From Xylocopa sonorina (lineage: Eukaryota; Arthropoda; Insecta; Hymenoptera; Apidae), in NCBI RefSeq assembly GCF_050948175.1, contig NW_027490126.1, positions 744,001-808,000 of the forward strand: DNA of 64,000 nucleotides. Direction: 5' to 3'. Each line of letters opens with the position of its first letter. Positions within the stretch are counted from its first letter, which is position 1. Below, piece by piece: positions 50,901-62,100 of the stretch. The notes beneath the pieces were generated by a model that saw nothing but the letters and a program-made list of their open reading frames with translations, did no database searches and had not been told where the DNA came from. Position numbers and translations under genes: made by a program.

Positions 50901-53580
50901 TGCAGATGTCTACGTATCATAGCAATAGAGTTCTTATGATTCTTAAAACGCGATATCGCATCTCATCTCTATGTTCCATGGTAAGATATAATAAGATTTG
51001 CGAAGTGTCATGTATTCCTCGTCTACACTTTAAATGAACGTAAATGCCACACTTCCCTGCTAGGAAATAGCGTCTGCAGATGACTAGGTATCGTAGCAAT
51101 AGGGTTCTAATGCTTCTTAAAACGCGTTATCGCACCTCATTTCTATGTTTCATGGTAAGATATAATATGATTTGCGAAGTGTCATGTATTCTTCGTCTAC
51201 ACTTCAAATGAATGTAAATGCGACTCTTCCTTGCAAGGAAATAGCGTCTGCAGATGTCTACGTATCGTAGCAATAGAGTTCCAATGCTTCTTAAAACGCG
51301 ATATCGCATCTCATTTCTATGTTTCATGGTAAGATATAATATGATTGGGGAAGTGTTATGTATTACTCGTCTACACTTCAAATGAATGTAAATGCGACAC
51401 TTCCTTGCAAGGAAATAGCGTTTGCAGATGTCTACGTATCGTAGCAATAGAGTTCTTGTGATTCTTAAAACGCGATATCGCATCTCATTTCTATGTTTCA
51501 TGGTAAGATATAATATGATTTGCGAAGTGTCATGAATTCTTCGTCTACACTTCAAATGAATGTAAATGCGACTCTTCCTTGCAAGGAAATAGCGTTTGCA
51601 GATGTCTACGTATCGTAGCAATAGAGTTCTTATGATTCTTAAAACGCGATATCGCATCTCATTTCTGTGTTTCATGGTAAGATATAATATGGTTTGCGAA
51701 GTGTTATGTATTCCTCGTCTACACTTCAAATGAATGTAAATGCTACACTTCCTTGCAAGGAAATAGCGTTTGGAGATGTCTACGTATCGTAGCAATAGAG
51801 TTCTTATGATTCTTAAAACGCGATATCGCATCTCATTTCTGTGTTTCATGGTAAGATATAATGTGGTTTGCGAAGTGTTATGTATTCCTCGTCTACACTT
51901 CAAATGAATGTGAACGCGAAACTTCCTCGCTAGGATATAGCGTTTGCAGATGTCTACGTATCGTAGCAATGGATTTCCAATGCTTCTTAAAACGCGATAT
52001 CGCATCTCATTTCTATGTTTCATGGTAAGACGTAATATGATTTGCGAAGTGTTATGTATTCCTGTTCTACACTTCAAATGAATGTAAATGCGACACTTCC
52101 TTGCAAGGAAATAGAGTTTGCAATTGTCTACCTATCTTAGCAATAGTGTTCTAATACCTCCTAAATCGCGATATCGCATCTCATTTCTATGTTTCATGGT
52201 AAGATATAATATGATTTGCGAAGTGTTATGTATTCCTCGTCTACACTTCAGATGAATGTAAATGCGACACTTCCTTGCAAGGAAATAGCGTTTGCAGATG
52301 TCTACGTATCGTAGGGATAGAGTTCTAATGCTTCTTAAAACAAAATTACGCATCTCATTTCTATGTTTCATGATAAGATATAATATTCATTGCGAAGTGT
52401 TATGCATTCCTCGTCTACGATTCAAATGAATGTAAATGCGACACTTCCTTGCAAGGAAATAGCGTTTGCAGATGTCTACGTATCATAGCAATAGAGTTCT
52501 TATGATTCTTAAAACGCGATATCGCATCTCATTTCTAAGTTTCATGGTAAGATATAATATGATTTGCGAAGTGTCATGTATTCTTCGTCTACACATCAAA
52601 TGAATGTAAATGCGACTCTTCCTTGCAAGGAAATAGCGTTTGCAGATGTCTACGTATCGTAGCAATAGAGTTCTTATGATTCTTAAAACGCGATATTGCA
52701 GCTCATTTCTATGTTTCATGGTAAGATATAATATGATTGGGGAAGTGTTATATATTCCTCGTCTACACTTCAAATGAATGTAAATGCGACACTTCCTTGC
52801 AAGGAAATAGCGTTTGCAGATGCCTACGTATCGTAGCAATATAGTTCTTATGATTCTTAAAACGCGATATCGCATCTCATTTCTATGTTTCATGGTAAGA
52901 TATAATATGATTGGGGAAGTGTTATGTATTCCTCGTCTACACTTCAAATGAATGTAATTGCGACACTTCCTTGCAAGGAAATAGAGTTTGCAAATGTCTA
53001 CCTATCTTAGCAATAGTGTTCTAATACTTCTTAAAACGCGATATCGCATCTCATTTCTATGTTTCACGGTAAGATATAATATGATTTGCGAAGTGTTATG
53101 TATTCCTCGTCTACACTTCAAATGAATGTAAATGCGACACTTCCTTGCAAGGAAATAGCGTTTGCAGATGTCTACGTATCGTAGCAATAGAGTTCTTATG
53201 ATTCTTAAAACGCGATATCGCATCTCATCTCTATGTTTCATGGTAAGATATAATAAGATTTGCGAAGTGTCATGTATTCCTCGTCTACACTTTAAATGAA
53301 CGTAAATGCCACACTTCCCTGCTAGGAAATAGCGTCTGCAGATGACTAGGTATCGTAGCAATAGGGTTCTAATGCTTCTTAAAACGCGTTATCGCACCTC
53401 ATTTCTATGTTTCATGGTAAGATATAATATGATTTGCGAAGTGTCATGTATTCTTCGTCTACACTTCAAATGAATGTAAATGCGACTCTTCCTTGCAAGG
53501 AACTAGCGTTTGCAGATGTCTACGTATCGTAGCAATAGAGTTCTTATGATTCTTAAAACGCGATATCGCATCTCATTTCT
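47985..53580. repeat. 32-monomer tandem duplication, copy A
   Basis: Repeats at 53,553-59,148 at an offset of exactly 5,568 bp (32 x 174). The left limit is the mismatch 47984 t/53552 c. The right limit is 53581 a/59149 g. The copies overlap by 28 bp of shared sequence at the junction, as in a simple tandem duplication by unequal exchange. I found three substitutions between copies: 48419 a/53987 t, 49913 c/55481 t, and 50855 a/56423 t. Inside the unit, about 49,570-50,965 resembles 51,136-52,531 (9 monomers), and the segment near 48,655-49,119 resembles 52,483-52,947 (22 monomers). Confidence 0.95.
50775..50785 (+). other. Palindrome-loss subtype CAAAATTACGC
   Basis: The 11 bases CGCGATATCGC are replaced by CAAAATTACGC with no length change: five substitutions in a small patch, destroying the 10-bp palindrome and two CpGs. 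The same replacement starts near 32863, 52341, 56343 and 57909. The first base of a sixth copy is at 63999, where the window ends. Each complete copy lies between a GTAGGGATAGAG variant and a TATTCATTGCG- or CATTCATTGCG-type variant. Confidence 0.85.
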
Positions 53581-56500
53581 ATGTTTCATGGTAAGATATA
53601 ATATGATTTGCGAAGTGTTATGCATTCCTCGTCTACGATTCAAATGAATGTAAATGCGACACTTCCTTGCAAGGAAATAGCGGTTGCAGATGTCTACGTA
53701 TCGTAGCAATAGAGTTCTTATGATTCTTAAAACGCGATATCGCATCTCATTTCTATGTTTCATGGTAAGGTAAAATATGATTTGCGAAGTGTCATGTATT
53801 CCTCGTCTACACTTAAAATGAATGTAAATGCCACACTTCCATGCTAGGAAATAGCGTCTGCAGATGACTAGGTATCGTAGCAATAGAGTTCTAATGCTTC
53901 TTAAAACGCGATATCGCATCTCATTCCTATGTTTCATGGTAAGATATAATATGATTTGCGAAGTGTCATGTATTCTTCGTCTACACTTCAAATGAATGTA
54001 AATGCGACACTTCCTTGCTAGGAAATAGCGTTTGCAGATGTCTACGTATCGAAGCAATAGAGTTCAAATGCTTCTTAAAACGAGATATTGCATCTCATAT
54101 CTATGTTTCATGATAAGATATAATATTCATTGCGAAGTGTTATGCATTCCTCGTCTACGATTCAAATGAATGTAAATGCGACACTTCCTTGCAAGGAAAT
54201 AGCGTTTGCAGATGTCTACGTATCATAGCAATAGAGTTCTTATGATTCTTAAAACGCGATATCGCATCTCATTTCTAAGTTTCATGGTAAGATATAATAT
54301 GATTTGCGAAGTGTCATGTATTCTTCGTCTACACATCAAATGAATGTAAATGCGACTCTTCCTTGCAAGGAAATAGCGTTTGCAGATGTCTACGTATCGT
54401 AGCAATAGAGTTCTTATGATTCTTAAAACGCGATATTGCAGCTCATTTCTATGTTTCATGGTAAGATATAATATGATTGGGGAAGTGTTATATATTCCTC
54501 GTCTACACTTCAAATGAATGTAAATGCGACACTTCCTTGCAAGGAAATAGCGTTTGCAGATGCCTACGTATCGTAGCAATATAGTTCTTATGATTCTTAA
54601 AACGCGATATCGCATCTCATTTCTATGTTTCATGGTAAGATATAATATGATTGGGGAAGTGTTATGTATTCCTCGTCTACACTTCAAATGAATGTAATTG
54701 CGACACTTCCTTGCAAGGAAATAGAGTTTGCAAATGTCTACCTATCTTAGCAATAGTGTTCTAATACTTCTTAAAACGCGATATCGCATCTCATTTCTAT
54801 GTTTCACGGTAAGATATAATATGATTTGCGAAGTGTTATGTATTCCTCGTCTACACTTCAAATGAATGTAAATGCGACACTTCCTTGCAAGGAAATAGCG
54901 TTTGCAGATGTCTACGTATCGTAGCAATAGAGTTCTTATGATTCTTAAAACGCGATATCGCATCTCGTCTCTATGTTTCATGGTAAGATATAATAAGATT
55001 TGCGAAGTGTCATGTATTCCTCGTCTACACTTTAAATGAATGTAAATGCCACACTTCCCTGCTAGGAAATAGAGTTTGCAATTGTCTACCTATCTTAGCA
55101 ATAGTGTTCTAATACCTCCTAAATCGCGATATCGCATCTCATTTCTATGTTTCATGGTAAGATATAATATGATTTGCGAAGTGTCATGTATTCTTCGTCT
55201 ACACATAAAATGAATGTAAATGCGACTCTTCCTTGCAAGGAAATAGCGTCTGCAGATGTCTACGTATCGTAGCAATAGAGTTCCAATGCTTCTTAAAACG
55301 CGATATCGCATCTCATTTCTATGTTTCATGGTAAGATATAATATGATTGGGGAAGTGTTATGTATTACTCGTCTACACTTCAAATGAATGTAAATGCGAC
55401 ACTTCCTTGCAAGGAAATAGCGTTTGCAGATGTCTACGTATCGTAGCAATAGAGTTCTTGTGATTCTTAAAACGCGATATTGCATCTCATTTCTATGTTT
55501 CATGGTAAGATATAATATGATTTGCGAAGTGTCATGAATTCTTCGTCTACACTTCAAATGAATGTAAATGCGACTCTTCCTTGCAAGGAAATAGCGTTTG
55601 CAGATGTCTACGTATCGTAGCAATAGAGTTCTTATGATTCTTAAAACGCGATATCGCATCTCATTTCTGTGTTTCATGGTAAGATATAATATGGTTTGCG
55701 AAGTGTTATGTATTCCTCGTCTACACTTCAAATGAATGTAAATGCTACACTTCCTTGCAAGGAAATAGCGTTTGGAGATGTCTACGTATCGTAGCAATAG
55801 AGTTCTTATGATTCTTAAAACGCGATATCGCATCTCATTTCTGTGTTTCATGGTAAGATATAATGTGGTTTGCGAAGTGTTATGTATTCCTCGTCTACAC
55901 TTCAAATGAATGTGAACGCGAAACTTCCTCGCTAGGATATAGCGTTTGCAGATGTCTACGTATCGTAGCAATGGATTTCCAATGCTTCTTAAAACGCGAT
56001 ATCGCATCTCATTTCTATGTTTCATGGTAAGACGTAATATGATTTGCGAAGTGTTATGTATTCCTGTTCTACACTTCAAATGAATGTAAATGCGACACTT
56101 CCTTGCAAGGAAATAGAGTTTGCAATTGTCTACCTATCTTAGCAATAGTGTTCTAATACCTCCTAAATCGCGATATCGCATCTCATTTCTATGTTTCATG
56201 GTAAGATATAATATGATTTGCGAAGTGTTATGTATTCCTCGTCTACACTTCAGATGAATGTAAATGCGACACTTCCTTGCAAGGAAATAGCGTTTGCAGA
56301 TGTCTACGTATCGTAGGGATAGAGTTCTAATGCTTCTTAAAACAAAATTACGCATCTCATTTCTATGTTTCATGATAAGATATAATATTCATTGCGAAGT
56401 GTTATGCATTCCTCGTCTACGATTCAAATGAATGTAAATGCGACACTTCCTTGCAAGGAAATAGCGTTTGCAGATGTCTACGTATCATAGCAATAGAGTT

Positions 56501-59148
56501 CTTATGATTCTTAAAACGCGATATCGCATCTCATCTCTATGTTCCATGGTAAGATATAATAAGATTTGCGAAGTGTCATGTATTCCTCGTCTACACTTTA
56601 AATGAACGTAAATGCCACACTTCCCTGCTAGGAAATAGCGTCTGCAGATGACTAGGTATCGTAGCAATAGGGTTCTAATGCTTCTTAAAACGCGTTATCG
56701 CACCTCATTTCTATGTTTCATGGTAAGATATAATATGATTTGCGAAGTGTCATGTATTCTTCGTCTACACTTCAAATGAATGTAAATGCGACTCTTCCTT
56801 GCAAGGAAATAGCGTCTGCAGATGTCTACGTATCGTAGCAATAGAGTTCCAATGCTTCTTAAAACGCGATATCGCATCTCATTTCTATGTTTCATGGTAA
56901 GATATAATATGATTGGGGAAGTGTTATGTATTACTCGTCTACACTTCAAATGAATGTAAATGCGACACTTCCTTGCAAGGAAATAGCGTTTGCAGATGTC
57001 TACGTATCGTAGCAATAGAGTTCTTGTGATTCTTAAAACGCGATATCGCATCTCATTTCTATGTTTCATGGTAAGATATAATATGATTTGCGAAGTGTCA
57101 TGAATTCTTCGTCTACACTTCAAATGAATGTAAATGCGACTCTTCCTTGCAAGGAAATAGCGTTTGCAGATGTCTACGTATCGTAGCAATAGAGTTCTTA
57201 TGATTCTTAAAACGCGATATCGCATCTCATTTCTGTGTTTCATGGTAAGATATAATATGGTTTGCGAAGTGTTATGTATTCCTCGTCTACACTTCAAATG
57301 AATGTAAATGCTACACTTCCTTGCAAGGAAATAGCGTTTGGAGATGTCTACGTATCGTAGCAATAGAGTTCTTATGATTCTTAAAACGCGATATCGCATC
57401 TCATTTCTGTGTTTCATGGTAAGATATAATGTGGTTTGCGAAGTGTTATGTATTCCTCGTCTACACTTCAAATGAATGTGAACGCGAAACTTCCTCGCTA
57501 GGATATAGCGTTTGCAGATGTCTACGTATCGTAGCAATGGATTTCCAATGCTTCTTAAAACGCGATATCGCATCTCATTTCTATGTTTCATGGTAAGACG
57601 TAATATGATTTGCGAAGTGTTATGTATTCCTGTTCTACACTTCAAATGAATGTAAATGCGACACTTCCTTGCAAGGAAATAGAGTTTGCAATTGTCTACC
57701 TATCTTAGCAATAGTGTTCTAATACCTCCTAAATCGCGATATCGCATCTCATTTCTATGTTTCATGGTAAGATATAATATGATTTGCGAAGTGTTATGTA
57801 TTCCTCGTCTACACTTCAGATGAATGTAAATGCGACACTTCCTTGCAAGGAAATAGCGTTTGCAGATGTCTACGTATCGTAGGGATAGAGTTCTAATGCT
57901 TCTTAAAACAAAATTACGCATCTCATTTCTATGTTTCATGATAAGATATAATATTCATTGCGAAGTGTTATGCATTCCTCGTCTACGATTCAAATGAATG
58001 TAAATGCGACACTTCCTTGCAAGGAAATAGCGTTTGCAGATGTCTACGTATCATAGCAATAGAGTTCTTATGATTCTTAAAACGCGATATCGCATCTCAT
58101 TTCTAAGTTTCATGGTAAGATATAATATGATTTGCGAAGTGTCATGTATTCTTCGTCTACACATCAAATGAATGTAAATGCGACTCTTCCTTGCAAGGAA
58201 ATAGCGTTTGCAGATGTCTACGTATCGTAGCAATAGAGTTCTTATGATTCTTAAAACGCGATATTGCAGCTCATTTCTATGTTTCATGGTAAGATATAAT
58301 ATGATTGGGGAAGTGTTATATATTCCTCGTCTACACTTCAAATGAATGTAAATGCGACACTTCCTTGCAAGGAAATAGCGTTTGCAGATGCCTACGTATC
58401 GTAGCAATATAGTTCTTATGATTCTTAAAACGCGATATCGCATCTCATTTCTATGTTTCATGGTAAGATATAATATGATTGGGGAAGTGTTATGTATTCC
58501 TCGTCTACACTTCAAATGAATGTAATTGCGACACTTCCTTGCAAGGAAATAGAGTTTGCAAATGTCTACCTATCTTAGCAATAGTGTTCTAATACTTCTT
58601 AAAACGCGATATCGCATCTCATTTCTATGTTTCACGGTAAGATATAATATGATTTGCGAAGTGTTATGTATTCCTCGTCTACACTTCAAATGAATGTAAA
58701 TGCGACACTTCCTTGCAAGGAAATAGCGTTTGCAGATGTCTACGTATCGTAGCAATAGAGTTCTTATGATTCTTAAAACGCGATATCGCATCTCATCTCT
58801 ATGTTTCATGGTAAGATATAATAAGATTTGCGAAGTGTCATGTATTCCTCGTCTACACTTTAAATGAACGTAAATGCCACACTTCCCTGCTAGGAAATAG
58901 CGTCTGCAGATGACTAGGTATCGTAGCAATAGGGTTCTAATGCTTCTTAAAACGCGTTATCGCACCTCATTTCTATGTTTCATGGTAAGATATAATATGA
59001 TTTGCGAAGTGTCATGTATTCTTCGTCTACACTTCAAATGAATGTAAATGCGACTCTTCCTTGCAAGGAACTAGCGTTTGCAGATGTCTACGTATCGTAG
59101 CAATAGAGTTCTTATGATTCTTAAAACGCGATATCGCATCTCATTTCT
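53553..59148. repeat. 32-monomer tandem duplication, copy B
   Basis: Second copy of the 5,568-bp unit, immediately adjacent to copy A. It preserves even rare variants such as CACATAAAATG, CATCTCGTCTC, TTCTAAGTTTCATGG, ATGTTCCATGG and CAAAATTACGC. After 59,148 the array continues with the TTTCTGTGTTTC/ATGGTTTGCG subtype, as at 31.6 and 36.3 kb, rather than with the start of a third copy. Confidence 0.95.
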
Positions 59149-62100
59149 GTGTTTCATGGTAAGATATAATATGGTTTGCGAAGTGTTATGTATTCCTCGT
59201 CTACACTTCAAATGAATGTAAATGCTACATTTCCTTGCAAGGAAATAGCGTTTGGAGATGTCTACGTATCGTAGCAATAGAGTTCTTATGATTCTTAAAA
59301 CGAGATATCGCATCTCATTTCTGTGTTTCATGGTAAGATATAATGTGGTTTGCGAAGTGTTATGTATTCCTCGTCTACACTTCAAATGAATGTGAACGCG
59401 ACACTTCCTCGCTAGGATATAGCGTTTGCAGATGTCTACGTATCGTAGCAATAGAGTTCTAATGCTCCTTAGAACGCGATATCGCATCTCATTTCCATGT
59501 TTCATGGTAAGGTATAATGTGATTTGCGAAGTGTTATGTATTCCTGTTCTACACTTCAAATGAATGTAAATGCGACACTTCCTTGCAAGGAAATAGAGTT
59601 TGCAATTGTCTACCTATCTTAGCAATAGTGTTCTAATACCTCTTAAATCGCGATATCGCATCTCATTTCTATGTTTCATGGTAAGATATAATATGATTTG
59701 CGAAGTGTTATGTATTCCACGTCTACGATTCAAATGAATGTAAATGCGACACTTCCTTGCAAGGAAATAGCGTTTGCAGATGTCTACGTATCATAGCAAT
59801 AGAGTTCTTATGATTCTTAAAACGCGATATCGCATCTCATTTCTATGTTTCATGGTAAGATATAATATGATTTGCGAAGTGTCATGTATTCTTCGTCTAC
59901 ACATCAAATGAATGTAAATGCGACTCTTCCTTGCAAGGAAATAGCGTTTGCAGATGTCTACGTATCGTAGCAATAGAGTTCTTATGATTCTTAAATCGCG
60001 ATATTGCATATCCTTTCTATGTTTCATGGTAAGATATAATATGATTGGGGAAGTGTTATATATTCCTCGTCTACACTTCAAATGAATGTAAATGCGACAC
60101 TTCCTTGCAAGGAAATAGCGTTTGCAGATGCTTACGTATCGTAGCAATATAGTTCTTATGATTCTTAAAACGCGATATCGCATCTCATTTCTATGTTTCA
60201 TGGTAAGATATAATATGATTGGGGAAGTGTTATGTATTCCTCGTCTACACTTCAAATGCATGTAATTGCGACACTTCCTTGCAAGGAAATAGAGTTTGCA
60301 AATGTCTACCTATCTTAGCAATAGTGTTCTAATACTTCTTAAAACGCGATATCGCATCTCATTTCTATGTTTCACGGTAAGATATAATATGATTTGCGAA
60401 GTGTTATGTAATCCTCGTCTACACTTCAAATGAATGTAGATGCGACACTTCCTTGCAAGGAAATAGCGTTTGCAGATGTCTACGTATCGAAGCAATAGAG
60501 TTCAAATGCTTATTAAGACGCGATATCGCATCTCATTTCTATGTTTCGCGGTAAGATATAATATGATTTGCGAAGTGTTATGTATTCCTCGTCTACACTT
60601 CAAATGAATGTAAATGCGACACTTCCTTGCAAGGAAATAGCGTTTGCATATGTCTACGTATCGTAGCAATGGAGATCTTATGATTCTTAAAACGCGATAT
60701 CGCATCTCATTTCTATGTTTCATGGTAAGGTATAATATGATTTGCGAAGTGTTATGTATTCCTCGTCTACACTTCAAATGAATGTAAATACGACACTTCC
60801 TTGCAAGGAAATTGCGTTTGGAGATGTCTACGTATCGTAGCAATAGAGTTCTTATGATTCTTAAAACGCGATATCGCATCTCATTTCTGTGTTTCATGGT
60901 AAGATATAATATGATTTGCGAAGTGTTATGTATTCCTGTTCTACACTTCAAATGAATGTAAATGCGACACTTCCTTGCAAGGAAATAGAGTTTGCAATTG
61001 TCTACCTATCTTAGCAATAGTGTTCTAATACCTCTTAAATCGCGATATCGCATCTCATTTCTATGTTTCATGGTAAGATATAATATGATTGGGGAAGTGT
61101 TATGTATTCCGCGTCTACACTTCAAATGAATGTAAATGCGACACTTCCTTGCAAGGAAATAGCGTTTGCAATTGTCTACCTATCTTAGCAATAGTGTTCT
61201 AATACCTCTTAAATCGCGATATCGCATCTCATTTCTATGTTTCATGGTAAGATATAATATGATTTGCGAAGTGTTATGTATTCCACGTCTACGATTCAAA
61301 TGAATGTAAATGCGACACTTCCTTGCAAGGAAATAGCGTTTGCAGATGTCTACGTATCATAGCAATAGAGTTCTTATGATTCTTAAAACGCGATATCGCA
61401 TCTCATTTCTATGTTTCATGGTAAGATATAATATGATTTGCGAAGTGTCATGTATTCTTCGTCTACACATCAAATGAATGTAAATGCGACTCTTCCTTGC
61501 AAGGAAATAGCGTTTGCAGATGTCTACGTATCGTAGCAATAGAGTTCTTATGATTCTTAAATCGCGATATTGCATATCCTTTCTATGTTTCATGGTAAGA
61601 TATAATATGATTGGGGAAGTGTTATATATTCCTCGTCTACACTTCAAATGAATGTAAATGCGACACTTCCTTGCAAGGAAATAGCGTTTGCAGATGCTTA
61701 CGTATCGTAGCAATATAGTTCTTATGATTCTTAAAACGCGATATCGCATCTCATTTCTATGTTTCATGGTAAGATATAATATGATTGGGGAAGTGTTATG
61801 TATTCCTCGTCTACACTTCAAATGCATGTAATTGCGACACTTCCTTGCAAGGAAATAGGGTTTGCAAATGTCTACCTATCTTAGCAATAGTGTTCTAATA
61901 CTTCTTAAAACGCGATATCGCATCTCATTTCTATGTTTCACGGTAAGATATAATATGATTTGCGAAGTGTTATGTATTCCTCGTCTACACTTCAAATGAA
62001 TGTAGATGCGACACTTCCTTGCAAGGAAATAGCGTTTGCAGATGTCTACGTATCGAAGCAATAGAGTTCAAATGCTTATTAAGACGCGATATCGCATCTC

